In this document: positions 1 to 8,461 of the stretch, piece by piece
Layout of the letters: each line of letters opens with the position of its first letter
Numbering within the stretch: the first letter of the stretch is position 1
DNA from: Thalassolituus marinus
GTDB taxonomy: Bacteria; Pseudomonadota; Gammaproteobacteria; Pseudomonadales; Oceanobacteraceae
Length of the DNA stretch: 64,000 bases
Direction of reading: 5' to 3'
Assembly (NCBI RefSeq): GCF_020320395.1
Contig: NZ_JAEDAH010000091.1
Span: forward strand, 1 to 64,000
Program-made: the position numbers and the translations under genes
Notes under the pieces: generated by a model
Seen by the model: only the letters and a program-made list of their open reading frames with translations
What the model was told of the DNA's origin: nothing
The model's database searches: none

Positions 1-87
1 ACCCGAGAATGAGACGTAGACTGGCAGCACAAGATCAGAGATTTAGTGTTTTATTAAACTGTCCGTGAAAACGGGGTAGAACCCCCA
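1..87. mobile_element. Probable insertion-sequence terminus (partial)
   Basis: The porin reading frame that ends at 250 cannot be followed to the left: it meets TAG at 77-79, and the sequence changes character at about position 87. Read on the minus strand the edge starts TG and soon contains CCCCGTTTTCACGGACAG, which resembles the ends I remember for IS3-family elements. No transposase codons can be seen in so short a piece. The family is a guess; the break in the porin gene is what the sequence shows. Confidence 0.4.
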
Positions 88-250
88 GAGCAACTGGTCG
101 CTGCAGGAAGATCTGAACGCCGCTCAGACCGACATCGGCGTCAGCTATTTCCCACACGAAAATGTTGTTTTCAAAGCGGATTATCAGCTGCAGAACGACG
201 ACGCTGGCAACACCGACGGCATTCACCTCGGTATGGGCTATCATTTCTAA
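88..250 (+). pseudogene. 3' fragment of an outer-membrane porin gene
   Basis: The last 53 codons of a beta-barrel protein are present, starting SNWSLQEDL and ending GIHLGMGYHF. Alternating hydrophobic and polar residues (ENVVFKADYQLQND) and a terminal phenylalanine are the usual outer-membrane-protein ending recognised by the BAM complex. The 5' part is absent, replaced by the sequence of positions 1-87, so the gene is either disrupted by an insertion sequence or cut at an assembly junction. A strong terminator follows. Phosphate-selective or general porin are both possible; I cannot choose. Confidence 0.5.
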
Positions 251-265
251 TCCCTGCTGGTATAA

Positions 266-290
266 AAGGCTGCTACGGCAGCCTTTTTTT
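266..290 (+). terminator. Rho-independent terminator of the porin gene
   Basis: AAGGCTGC and GCAGCCTT form a perfect 8-bp stem closed by a TACG tetraloop, followed by a run of T to position 290. Confidence 0.9.
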
Positions 291-322
291 ATGCTGCGTA
301 CTCAGGAGTTCAGGAGAACACT

Positions 323-1273
323 ATGTTGGTAATTGAAGCCGTCGCACCGGCCTCCAGCGAGGATGACATCCTTCGCCTGGCGCGCCGCAATGAAGTCAGC
401 GACGTCTGGATCAGTGGTCAGCGTGACAATCAGGTTGTCATCAAAATTCTGCTAGGCAATGAAAAATCGCAAAAGGTTCTGGATCAGATTCAGGGACTGA
501 TGGAAGGTAAAAACAATTTCCGCGTGCTGGTGTATCCACTGGAAATTTCCTTACCCAATGAAAGCCAGAAAAAGTCGGCCATGACCCGGGAGTCACTCTA
601 CAACCGCCTGAGTGCCGACAGCCATCTGGACTGGCATTTCATTATGCTGGTGATTCTGTCGACCATCGTGGCAGCCATCGGCCTGATCGAAAATAACGTG
701 GCCGTGATCATCGGCGCTATGGTGATTGCGCCCCTGCTGGGACCAAACCTGGCGCTGTCGATGGCGACGACACTGGGGCATATTAAAGAAGTTCGCCGGG
801 CGCTGGGCACACTGTTCACTGGCGTTTTTCTCGCCCTGGCGATTTCCTATGTCATCGGTATGGTCTATCCCAATCTGACCATGACCGACGAATTAATCAG
901 CCGTACCCATGTTGGCCTGTCCTCGATGGCGCTGGCACTGGCATCCGGAGCGGCTGCCGCTCTGTCCATTACCACCGGCGTATCGTCGGTGCTGGTTGGT
1001 GTGATGGTCGCCGTGGCGTTACTGCCACCGACGGTAACCCTTGGCATTATGCTGGGCACAGAGCAATGGCAGGCAGCGCTGGGCGCGTTATCCCTGCTGG
1101 CCGTCAACATCGCATCGGTGAACTTTACCGCTCAGTTAACCATGCGCCTGAAAGGCATCCAGCCACGTGAAGAAAAATTTCAGCGTATTTCACGCCTGGT
1201 ATTTTCCATCGGCCTGATTTTCTGGCTGGGCCTGCTGGTTTTTCTCGTCGATCACATGCCCGCATTTAACTGA
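323..1273 (+). CDS. DUF389 / TIGR00341 family membrane protein
   Basis: A 316-residue protein of the DUF389 family (TIGR00341), whose biochemical role is unknown. A soluble N-terminal part of about 105 residues (EDDILRLARRNEVSDVWISG) is followed by about five or six membrane segments. The conserved core GLIENNVAVIIGAMVIAPLL is at roughly residues 120-140 and is followed by a small-residue-rich region (LASGAAAALSITTGVSSVLV). The ATG is preceded by AGGAG and the length is usual for the family. It stands alone between the porin terminator and the convergent transporter gene, with 21 bp between the two stop codons. Confidence 0.85.
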   Translation: MLVIEAVAPASSEDDILRLARRNEVSDVWISGQRDNQVVIKILLGNEKSQKVLDQIQGLMEGKNNFRVLVYPLEISLPNESQKKSAMTRESLYNRLSADSHLDWHFIMLVILSTIVAAIGLIENNVAVIIGAMVIAPLLGPNLALSMATTLGHIKEVRRALGTLFTGVFLALAISYVIGMVYPNLTMTDELISRTHVGLSSMALALASGAAAALSITTGVSSVLVGVMVAVALLPPTVTLGIMLGTEQWQAALGALSLLAVNIASVNFTAQLTMRLKGIQPREEKFQRISRLVFSIGLIFWLGLLVFLVDHMPAFN

Positions 1274-1294
1274 CAGCGGCCATTGCGCTGGCGA

Positions 1295-2260
1295 TTACAG
1301 CCAGCGCATGCGACGAAACATCCAGATCAGCGCCACAGACAGAACGCCCATCACCCCTAACAGAATAAAATAGCCATTCTCGATTTTCAGTTCCGGAATA
1401 TAGTCGAAGTTCATGCCGTACAGACCGGCGAGAAAACTCAGCGGTACAAAGATCGCAGTAATCACCGTCAGTACCCGCATGGTACTGTTCAGCTGGTGCG
1501 AGGTAATAGAGATATAGGCATCTACCAGATCACCACACAGTTCGTAAAACATCTGCGCCAGACTGTGTAACCGTTCAAAACGATCGTGCAGATCGGTAAT
1601 CACATGCGACAGCGATTCTTCCTCCGGGAACATCTGATACTCCCCCGCACGCAGCTCATCGGTAATGTTTTTATGGTAGTTAAACATGCGCCGCAATTTC
1701 ACCAGACGCGAACGATAAGCCACCAGCTCACGCATGTGCTGGTCGTTGCCACCCTGCAACAGATTATCTTCCAGATCACTGAGCAACGCTTCAAATGCCA
1801 GCAGGTTGTCCAGATAAATACCCGCCGACAGATGCATAATACGCAACGCAAGAAAGGTACTGCCCTTTGCCAGAAAGTGCTCACCGTCTTCCGAATATAA
1901 ACGTTCGATACTGCGTGCGCTTTGTGGATGACGGGTAATCAGACAGCGCTGGCCAACGAAAAAGGCGATTGGTTGCCCCTGGTGATTCAGCTCATCATCA
2001 AAATGGGCGATACCGCGATACAGAATAAAGGTGAAATCCGGAAATTCTTCCAGTTTAGGCGGATGCCGTTCCCTTAAAGCATCCTTAACCGCCAGCGGGT
2101 GGCAGCCCAGCGCCAGCAACGTCTGTTCTTCGGCCTGCGGGTCACCACCGCATAAATCAATCCAGATGCGACTGTCACTGTCCTGTTGCCACAGCGCGAT
2201 CTGTTCTTCACCACCGCGGGTGCATTCACCACGGCCATCAACCCTGAGCGTTCTGATCAC
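1295..2260 (-). CDS. CorA-family divalent-cation transporter (ZntB-like)
   Basis: A 321-residue inner-membrane protein of the CorA superfamily, which makes pentameric funnels carrying Mg2+, Co2+ or Zn2+. The large N-terminal cytoplasmic domain runs to about residue 260. Two C-terminal membrane helices follow, with the diagnostic GMN signature in GLYGMNFDYIPEL at the outer end of the first. The protein ends in a basic tail (MFRRMRWL). The start is GTG at 2258-2260, preceded by a good GGAGG. The N-terminal half (WIDLCGGDPQAEEQTLLALG, RHPPKLEEFPDF) looks more like ZntB than housekeeping CorA, but the substrate cannot be read from sequence. Confidence 0.8.
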   Translation of the reverse strand: MIRTLRVDGRGECTRGGEEQIALWQQDSDSRIWIDLCGGDPQAEEQTLLALGCHPLAVKDALRERHPPKLEEFPDFTFILYRGIAHFDDELNHQGQPIAFFVGQRCLITRHPQSARSIERLYSEDGEHFLAKGSTFLALRIMHLSAGIYLDNLLAFEALLSDLEDNLLQGGNDQHMRELVAYRSRLVKLRRMFNYHKNITDELRAGEYQMFPEEESLSHVITDLHDRFERLHSLAQMFYELCGDLVDAYISITSHQLNSTMRVLTVITAIFVPLSFLAGLYGMNFDYIPELKIENGYFILLGVMGVLSVALIWMFRRMRWL

Positions 2261-2314
2261 GAAGGCCTCCGCCTGTTGGTCAAAAATGAGTAAGAATCTT
2301 CTATTGTCGTACTA

Positions 2315-4717
2315 CTAAAACAGAGAAAGCTGCAGTCCGGCAAGCGCAATAAAATCATCGCCGGTGAACTGAAAAACAGAATCAGCCGTTGGCCGGATCT
2401 GCTTTTCCAGATAATGGGTATAGTCCGCTGCACTGCCACTGCTGCCATCCGGCCATACCGGCTCCGGGCCGTTAACCGTAATGCGATATTCAATCCAGCC
2501 GCCACGCAGTGCAAATCGGGCAGGCAAACCTTTCATATCCAGCCATTGCTCCAGTCGGGCAGCCGCCTGAGCATGCGGGGGAATATTTTTCTGATACGCA
2601 CTCAGCGGGCGTCTCAGCCGCTTACGGTAAATCAGCTGATCGTCTTTTTCACCATTAAGCAGGCTTCTGACTTCAGCCCGCAGCCAGTCGCCATAGGCTT
2701 CACCAACAAAGATCCGCCGATACAATTCACGCTGAAATGCCCGCGCCAGTGGTGTCCAGTCACTGCGTACCGCTTCCAGCCCTTTGAATATTATTTCCGC
2801 GGAACCATCTGCATGACTGATCAGACCGGCATAGCGTTTCTTACTGCCGGTTTCTTCGCCGCGAATAGAGGGCATAAAGAAGCGCCGGTAATGGGTTTCG
2901 TATTCCATTTCCAGGTAACTGGTAATGGCGAAACGCTGTTGCAGCTGTTCTGCCCACCACTGGTTCAGGCCGGCGATTAACTGTTTGCCAATGGCATCCG
3001 CTTCATCATCCGCAACACTGCGCTTCAGCCAGACGAATACGGAATCGGTATCACCGTAAATAACGTCGTAGCCCTGTTCGCGAATCCATTGCGAACTCTG
3101 CAGAATTATTTCATGTCCGCGCTTGGTAATAGAGCTGGATAAACGCGTATCGTAAAAGCGACAGCCATCGGAGCCGAGCACGCCATAGCAGGATGCCATA
3201 ATGACTTTAATCGCCTGACTGAGGGCTTTATTGCCGGCCTTTTTCGCCAGCTCGCGCTTTTCCCCAAGCATACGGATCAGCTCAGGCAGAATATGTTTTT
3301 CCTGACTGAAGCGTCCACCAAAGAAGCCCGGCACAGCTTGTTGAGTGTCGACCGACGACGTCGGTAATGCCATACCTTCACTCAAACCCATCGGGTCAAT
3401 TTTGAACGTGCGGATAATCGACGGATACAGGCTTTTAAAGTCCAGCACCAGAACGTGCTCGAATAACCCCGGACGAGAATCCATCACATAGCCACCCGGG
3501 CTTTTCTGCTCGTGATAGCCTTCACCGATATTGGGAGCGACATAGCCTGCGCGATGCAAACGCGGCAGATACAGATTTTCGAATGCCGCCACCGAACCGC
3601 CCATACGATCCATCAGCAGGCCAGTCATATGCGAGCGCTCAATGGCAAAATTCATCAGGTCGGCTTTTACAAAAATGCGCCACACCAGTTCACAGTCTTT
3701 CAGGTTGTAAGCCGCAAGCGCCGGTTTATCGTGAGCAAACAGATATTCAATATCGTCCGCCCGCTGTTCACCGTGCAGCAACTTGCCTTCCTGCAGAAAA
3801 TGCGTGGCCACATCATCCAGCGCAAAACTCTCAAACTGAAAGGTGGCATTACGCAGTAATTCAATTCCGTCCAGCACCACCCTGCCAGCAATATGCATAT
3901 AAATCCGATCGGGATTATTGGCACTCTGACGCCACTGCAGCTCACTGCCGTCACGCCCACAGACAAACGGAATATCATGTTCAAGGTATTTACGGCGCAG
4001 GAATTCAAAATCGAACTGCACCACGTTCCAGCCGATAATCACATCCGGATCATATTCTGCAATCAGCGACAGTGTGCGCAGCAGAAGCTCACGTTCATCT
4101 TCGACCAGTTGTAAGTCTTCGCCGGTTTGTGCTGCATTACCGATCATCAGTACCCGCTGAAAATCCGGAGCGTAGAATCCCACTGAAAATAGCCGGTCAG
4201 GCTGACCTTTGCGCGGAAACGAGGTTTCGATATCCAGCGACAGAATTTTCAATGGCGGCAGTGAATCATCACGACCGATAGCGCGCATCCGCCCTTCAGA
4301 CAATGTCTGGTACCGCCCCCCTGGCGCCTCGCTGAATTCACCGTCCAGCTGACAAAAGCCATAAACGAAACGCTCCATCAGATAGCGATCGGTGGGACGG
4401 ATATCCAGCTCGCGGCAAATGATGCCCTGTTCCTGCAATACATCGCGCCAGCGATAAAGGTACGCCGAAGGCAAATAGCAGGCAGCAGCAGGCTCGCCAC
4501 TGAAGCGACGCAGGCCAACCTCACGGATGTCTATGGGCCAGTTCAGCATCGCTGCGCAGGCACGCGCGCGCTCAGTATCACTGACATCAATAAAGCAGAT
4601 GGCTGGCTGCCTGATCTGCTGACGCAGCGGCCCCAGAGCCGTGTGCCACCAGAAGGTCAGCAGCGTGCCCTGGTCATCATCGTGCCAGCTGCTGGTCAGC
4701 AGAAAGGCGTTTGTCAT
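2315..4717 (-). CDS. polB: DNA polymerase II
   Basis: A family-B DNA polymerase of 800 residues (E. coli Pol II has 783), a repair and translesion polymerase. The 3'-5' exonuclease motifs are present: DIETSF near residue 160, NVVQFDFEF, and YNLKDCELVW. The polymerase motifs follow in order: DFKSLYPSII near residue 425, KVIMASCYGVLGS, and the catalytic YGDTDSVF near residue 553. All acidic catalytic residues are intact. In E. coli the gene is SOS-induced; here only a poor LexA-like sequence is seen just before the start codon (see rejected items). It is divergent from the pentapeptide-repeat gene. Confidence 0.95.
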   Translation of the reverse strand: MTNAFLLTSSWHDDDQGTLLTFWWHTALGPLRQQIRQPAICFIDVSDTERARACAAMLNWPIDIREVGLRRFSGEPAAACYLPSAYLYRWRDVLQEQGIICRELDIRPTDRYLMERFVYGFCQLDGEFSEAPGGRYQTLSEGRMRAIGRDDSLPPLKILSLDIETSFPRKGQPDRLFSVGFYAPDFQRVLMIGNAAQTGEDLQLVEDERELLLRTLSLIAEYDPDVIIGWNVVQFDFEFLRRKYLEHDIPFVCGRDGSELQWRQSANNPDRIYMHIAGRVVLDGIELLRNATFQFESFALDDVATHFLQEGKLLHGEQRADDIEYLFAHDKPALAAYNLKDCELVWRIFVKADLMNFAIERSHMTGLLMDRMGGSVAAFENLYLPRLHRAGYVAPNIGEGYHEQKSPGGYVMDSRPGLFEHVLVLDFKSLYPSIIRTFKIDPMGLSEGMALPTSSVDTQQAVPGFFGGRFSQEKHILPELIRMLGEKRELAKKAGNKALSQAIKVIMASCYGVLGSDGCRFYDTRLSSSITKRGHEIILQSSQWIREQGYDVIYGDTDSVFVWLKRSVADDEADAIGKQLIAGLNQWWAEQLQQRFAITSYLEMEYETHYRRFFMPSIRGEETGSKKRYAGLISHADGSAEIIFKGLEAVRSDWTPLARAFQRELYRRIFVGEAYGDWLRAEVRSLLNGEKDDQLIYRKRLRRPLSAYQKNIPPHAQAAARLEQWLDMKGLPARFALRGGWIEYRITVNGPEPVWPDGSSGSAADYTHYLEKQIRPTADSVFQFTGDDFIALAGLQLSLF

Positions 4718-4791
4718 CAGCTGCTCTATACTCAGTAAATAGCCATAAAAAGGAGGCTGCGAGTCTAACCCGACAGCAGACGAATCTCATC

Positions 4792-5133
4792 ATGCCAACG
4801 CCAATAATCAGTCAGGACCCGCTGTATCAGATGCTGCGTGACGATGACATACAGGGCTTTAATCAGGCCCGGGCGCAGGGCCGGCAATGTGACCTGCGTG
4901 GTGCTGACCTGCGCGGACTGGACCTGCGCAACATTGAACTGCGGGATACCGATCTTACCGATGCCTACTTCCGCGGCTCAGATCTGCGTGGCATCGACTT
5001 CCGTGGCTGCCGGATGGATGGTGTCAGCCTGGCCGATGCAAAAATCAGCGGCTGTTACTTTCCGCCAGACATATCTGCGCAGGAAATTCTGCTGTCGGTG
5101 AGCCACGGCATTCGTATCCGCCACAGCCACTGA
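4792..5133 (+). CDS. Pentapeptide-repeat protein
   Basis: A 113-residue protein built around tandem A(D/N)LXX-type pentapeptides: CDLRGADLRGLDLRNIELRD, then TDAYFRGSDLRGIDF and so on, over about residues 35-90. Such repeats fold into a right-handed square beta-helix. Known members include gyrase-protecting Qnr-like proteins, but this one is short and no function can be assigned. I place the start at the ATG giving MPTPIISQD; the open frame extends 27 codons upstream, overlapping the polB start, but that extension looks non-coding. A perfect AAGGAGG lies at 4750-4756, 35 nt before the ATG, too far to serve it, so the start is not certain. Confidence 0.7.
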   Translation: MPTPIISQDPLYQMLRDDDIQGFNQARAQGRQCDLRGADLRGLDLRNIELRDTDLTDAYFRGSDLRGIDFRGCRMDGVSLADAKISGCYFPPDISAQEILLSVSHGIRIRHSH

Positions 5134-5298
5134 ATCATTCCTGCCGGGCCAAACGTGACGGATTGCCCAGTTTCCGCACATGGATCAAAGCGTCCGCTTA
5201 AATAGCTGTCCGCTGCTTATTCAAGACCGCCTGTTTTTACGGTACATTCTTGGATTACTGATCGATTGCCCGCAGAGGCAACTGTTGGGGGAATAACC

Positions 5299-6096
5299 AT
5301 GTATCTGAATGGCAAGCCATCAGAATCTATCGAGCAACTGCGTAACAGGGTGGGACAACTCGTCCGCGTGCTGCTGGAAGACTTTGAGATCGAAGGAACG
5401 CCAGTCTCTCTGGAAGGCGTCGATGACCTGTATGAACTGTTCGACCGCGATCAGTTGTTTCTTGTTCAGGATGGCATGATCCATCTGAGCAAGAACGGTC
5501 AGAATTTATTGAGTTTTGATGAAGGCGACCTGATTGGTATTCACCAGTCATTTGATATGCCGACACCAGTTCTGCGTACCGACGAGTATGTGGAACTGAT
5601 CCCGATCAGCCGTGACCATTTCCTGCGTCACGTCTATTCCGATAAGCGTCGCCAGCATTACTGGAGCCACCTGCTGGTGTGTCTGAATGCCATGATGCTG
5701 AACTACCTGGCCGACCTGTATAAAGACCAGGTACGTCCGACCGCAGGTTTCCAGAATATGCAGCCCGGCGATGTCATCATCCAGCAGGGGGATCCGGCTG
5801 AGCATGTATACACCATCATCAGCGGTGAAGCAGACGTCTTCGTCGATGGCATGAAAGTCGGCGATATCGGCGAAGAAGAAGTATTCGGTGCCATGGCGGT
5901 ATTTACCGGTGAACCCCGTTCCGCCACCGTGATTGCCCGTACCCCCTGCACCATTATGGCGGTACCACAAAAGGATTTCGTGCTGCTGATTGAAGCCCAG
6001 CCAAAAGCGGCAGTGAACCTGATTGAAAACCTGGCGCGACGGATTTCCATCCTCAACCAGCAACTGATCGACAAGGGTGAAACCCCACAAGGCTGA
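5299..6096 (+). CDS. Cyclic-nucleotide-binding domain protein
   Basis: A 265-residue protein with a CAP-type cyclic-nucleotide-binding domain in its C-terminal half. The beta-roll (GDVIIQQGDPAEHVYTIISG) leads into a phosphate-binding cassette, FGAMAVFTGEPRSATV, at about residues 196-211. No helix-turn-helix follows; the protein ends with a helix (NLARRISILNQQLIDKG), so it is not a Crp/Fnr transcription factor. The N-terminal half may be a second, degenerate sensor-like domain. The ATG preceded by GGGGGA is preferred over an in-frame TTG 33 nt upstream. Ligand and partner are unknown. Confidence 0.75.
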   Translation: MYLNGKPSESIEQLRNRVGQLVRVLLEDFEIEGTPVSLEGVDDLYELFDRDQLFLVQDGMIHLSKNGQNLLSFDEGDLIGIHQSFDMPTPVLRTDEYVELIPISRDHFLRHVYSDKRRQHYWSHLLVCLNAMMLNYLADLYKDQVRPTAGFQNMQPGDVIIQQGDPAEHVYTIISGEADVFVDGMKVGDIGEEEVFGAMAVFTGEPRSATVIARTPCTIMAVPQKDFVLLIEAQPKAAVNLIENLARRISILNQQLIDKGETPQG

Positions 6097-6123
6097 TCCG
6101 TAATCGTTTCACTCCCCAGCAAG

Positions 6124-6148
6124 AACGCCGCTTTACGCGGCGTTTTTT
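6124..6148 (+). terminator. Rho-independent terminator
   Basis: AACGCCGC and GCGGCGTT form a perfect stem with a TTTAC loop followed by a T run. It ends the cyclic-nucleotide-binding protein transcript and insulates the Fur-controlled promoter downstream. Confidence 0.9.
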
Positions 6149-6186
6149 ATGCCCGAGTGGCCGCACAGGAGAATATGAAAATTAAA

Positions 6187-6227
6187 TGAGAATTATTCTT
6201 GACTCATCTAATGCGAATCATTATTGT
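6187..6227 (+). promoter_or_regulatory. Sigma-70 promoter overlapped by two Fur boxes
   Basis: TTGACT (6199-6204) and TATTGT (6222-6227) are separated by exactly 17 bp. Each lies inside a 7-1-7 Fur-type palindrome: TGAGAATTATTCTTG at 6187-6201 and TGCGAATCATTATTG at 6212-6226. Fur with Fe2+ bound here would block both promoter elements. The direction is rightward, into a 130-nt stretch without an ORF that ends in a strong terminator. Confidence 0.75.
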
Positions 6228-6234
6228 TTGCATA

Positions 6235-6363
6235 TCGACGTTAGAGATAACGCCGGTGTTCAGCATCCTGGTGCTCTCAGTCAGGATGGTGATCTCTCTC
6301 ATCAAGCTAATCACGGTTGCTTTGCCCCTCCCTTCTTCTGAAGAGTGAGGGGCGCTTTTTTTT
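6235..6363 (+). ncRNA. Candidate Fur-repressed small RNA (RyhB/PrrF type)
   Basis: The transcript predicted from the Fur-covered promoter is about 129 nt, has no credible ORF, and ends at a rho-independent terminator. It has a 5' hairpin (CATCCTG/CAGGATG, 6264-6270 with 6282-6288). A single-stranded pyrimidine-rich core follows (GATCTCTCTCATCAAGC, 6291-6307), complementary in character to ribosome-binding sites. The 3' terminator hairpin has a long T tail of the kind Hfq binds. This is the architecture of RyhB and PrrF, which spare iron by silencing iron-protein mRNAs. I cannot align it to either family here, so homology is not claimed. Confidence 0.6.
6324..6363 (+). terminator. Terminator of the candidate Fur-controlled sRNA
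   Basis: GCCCCTC (6324-6330) pairs perfectly with GAGGGGC (6347-6353). An inner CTTC-TTCT-GAAG hairpin stacks within the loop, and a run of eight T follows. Confidence 0.9.
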
Positions 6364-6371
6364 GGGGGCAA

Positions 6372-7133
6372 TCAGCGCCAGCGCAGATAATCGCCATCCA
6401 GTTCAATGTCCAGACGAAAGGTATCTGCCACCTGCCGTGCCGTAAGAACCTCGGTTGCCGCCCCGTCAGCGACCACCCGGCCACACCCCATCAATACCAC
6501 CCGATCCGCGTGACGACGTGCCAGATTCAGATCGTGCACCACCATCACCACGGTTTTACCGGCAGCAGTGAGCTCCCGCACCCGGGCCATGCACTGCTGC
6601 TGATGACGCAAATCCAGCGCGCTGAGCGGTTCGTCCAACAGCCACAACGCCGATCCTTCCTGCTGAACCTGTACCCAACTGCGCGCTAACTGGCAGCGCT
6701 GTTGTTCACCACCCGATAACAAACGCACATCGCGCCGGGCGAGATAGTCAATTTCCCATAACCTCAGCGCCTCCTGTACCTGCTGACGCAGCGCCACCAC
6801 AGAACGACCATGCGCCATCCCTCCCAGCGACACCACCTCCTCAACACTGAGCGGAAAGCTCAGGGCCGACAACTGCGGAACATAAGTGATATGCCTTGCC
6901 CACTCGTCACGGCGCATGCTCCGACTGCTGCGCCCGGCAAACAACAGCCCACCACGGCTTGGCTGCTGCTGACCCGCCAGCATGCGCAGCAGGGTCGATT
7001 TACCGGCGCCATTCGGGCCCACCAGCATGACCAGCTCTCCCGCCTGAAAACGCACACTGATATCGCCGACGACAGCCGCATCACGCACCTGAAGAGTCAG
7101 TCCACGGGTTTCAATTACCGGATTTACTGCCAT
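6372..7133 (-). CDS. hmuV: Iron/heme ABC transporter ATP-binding protein
   Basis: A 253-residue ABC ATPase of the FecE/HmuV type, which powers import of heme, vitamin B12 or iron chelates. The Walker A GPNGAGKS is at residues 39-46; the signature LSGGEQQR and Walker B LWLLDEPLSALD follow, with the H-loop in VVHDLNLA. It overlaps the permease gene by 10 bp, so the two are translationally coupled. HmuV is the best guess because the sequence opens like that family (VIETRGLTLQVRDAAVVGDI). No binding protein or TonB receptor gene is adjacent, so the substrate is uncertain. Confidence 0.8.
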   Translation of the reverse strand: MAVNPVIETRGLTLQVRDAAVVGDISVRFQAGELVMLVGPNGAGKSTLLRMLAGQQQPSRGGLLFAGRSSRSMRRDEWARHITYVPQLSALSFPLSVEEVVSLGGMAHGRSVVALRQQVQEALRLWEIDYLARRDVRLLSGGEQQRCQLARSWVQVQQEGSALWLLDEPLSALDLRHQQQCMARVRELTAAGKTVVMVVHDLNLARRHADRVVLMGCGRVVADGAATEVLTARQVADTFRLDIELDGDYLRWR

Positions 7134-8119
7134 GCCAGTCGCCTTTTCTCACGCATCATCAGAGCAATAAACAGCGGCGCCCCCAGCAGCGTGGTGACGA
7201 TACCGATCGGCAGCTCTGCCGGAGCTATCAAAGTACGCGACAGCGTATCCGCCGCCACCAGCAAACAGCCGCCCAATACCACCGCCAGCGGCATCACCCG
7301 CCGGTGTGATGCACCGGTCAGCAGTCGCGCCAGGTGTGGGCTGATCAGGCCGACAAAGCCAATGACACCACTGGCCGACACCGACAGCGCTACCAGCAAA
7401 GCCACCCAAATCACAACGATCAGCTGCATACGGCCAACCGACACCCCCATGGAGCGCGCCTCGACATCGCCCAGCAACAAGGCATCCAGAGCACGCAGAC
7501 GGGTCGGCCAATAAAAGCAGGCCGCCAGCAGCAGCAGGCTCATAGCAATGACCCAGTGCCAGTCAGCAGCAGCCAGACTGCCCAGCGACCAGAAGGTAAT
7601 CTGGCGCAGGGCATCATCAGTGGCGACGTAAGACAGCAGGCCAATCAGTGCACTGGCCATCACATTGACGGCGATGCCCGCCAGAATCAGAAAACTCATC
7701 GCCTGTAATGACGAACCGGAAAAACCCAGCCGCATCACCACCATCAGCGCAGCAAAGCCGCCAACAAAAGCCATCAGCGACTGCCCCCAGAACGGCAGTG
7801 TCAGCCCCGCAGCAGTCAGCACAACAAACAGCGCGGCACCGACCGCAGCACCGCCGGAGACACCAATCAGACCGGGGTCGGCCAGCGGGTTACGCACAAC
7901 GCCCTGAATCAGCACCCCGGCACCGGCCAGCGATGCACCGATGAGAAACGCCATAAACACCCGCGGCAGGCGGATCTGCCACAGCACCGTCTGGCCAATG
8001 TCAGTACTGAACAACCACTCAAGCGGCTGACTGCCACTAACAATGGCCAGTGCCAGACAAACAGGCGGTAGCAGCAGGCACAGCAGCAGGATATGCTTGC
8101 CGCGCAATAATTGGTTCAT
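7124..8119 (-). CDS. hmuU: FecCD-family iron/heme ABC transporter permease
   Basis: A 331-residue BtuC/FecCD-type permease with about ten membrane helices. The family hallmarks are RLPRVFMAFLIGASLAGAGV and VVRNPLADPGLIGVSGGAA in the first third, and GFVGLISPHLAR near residue 245, the loop that couples to the ATPase. It is first in a two-gene transcript with the ATPase. The usual periplasmic binding-protein gene is missing upstream, where a Rieske gene begins on the opposite strand. Pairing with a distant binding protein, or loss of one, are both possible. Confidence 0.85.
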   Translation of the reverse strand: MNQLLRGKHILLLCLLLPPVCLALAIVSGSQPLEWLFSTDIGQTVLWQIRLPRVFMAFLIGASLAGAGVLIQGVVRNPLADPGLIGVSGGAAVGAALFVVLTAAGLTLPFWGQSLMAFVGGFAALMVVMRLGFSGSSLQAMSFLILAGIAVNVMASALIGLLSYVATDDALRQITFWSLGSLAAADWHWVIAMSLLLLAACFYWPTRLRALDALLLGDVEARSMGVSVGRMQLIVVIWVALLVALSVSASGVIGFVGLISPHLARLLTGASHRRVMPLAVVLGGCLLVAADTLSRTLIAPAELPIGIVTTLLGAPLFIALMMREKRRLAWQ

Positions 8120-8142
8120 CAGTCAGTTAACCCGGAGTTGAA

Positions 8143-8460
8143 ATGCGCCCATTGTGCCACACCAGTGACATTGAGGAAGGAAAGAGTAAGGGCTTTGAGG
8201 TCGATGGCGTCGCGCTGTTTGTCGTTCATCATCAGGGGCGCTGGTCGGTGTTCCGCAATGAGTGCCCGCATCTGGGGATCAATCTGGAGTGGATGCCGGA
8301 TCAGTTTCTCGATTCCGATGGCTGCCTGATTCAGTGTGCCATGCACGGTGCATTATTTCTGATCGACAGTGGCGAATGTATCTCCGGCCCCTGCACCGGC
8401 CAGTCGCTGACCGCCATCAAGCATGAAATCCGCGACGGTCAGATTCTGATCAGGCTGTGA
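8143..8460 (+). CDS. Rieske [2Fe-2S] ferredoxin-like protein
   Basis: A 105-residue soluble protein consisting of one Rieske fold. The iron-sulfur ligands are visible as CPHLG near residue 42 and CAMHGA near residue 66, the Cys-X-His...Cys-X2-His pattern. No signal peptide or membrane anchor is present, so it is a cytoplasmic electron carrier or an accessory ferredoxin. It is divergent from the iron-transport permease gene, with only 23 bp between the two start codons. Its redox partner is not evident from neighbours. Confidence 0.85.
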   Translation: MRPLCHTSDIEEGKSKGFEVDGVALFVVHHQGRWSVFRNECPHLGINLEWMPDQFLDSDGCLIQCAMHGALFLIDSGECISGPCTGQSLTAIKHEIRDGQILIRL

Positions 8461-8461
8461 C

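Noticed and set aside
4721-4735. LexA-like box before polB (CTG-N9-CAG)
   Set aside because: The spacer is nine bases, not ten, and it lies almost on the start codon; too weak to call, although polB is SOS-controlled in E. coli.
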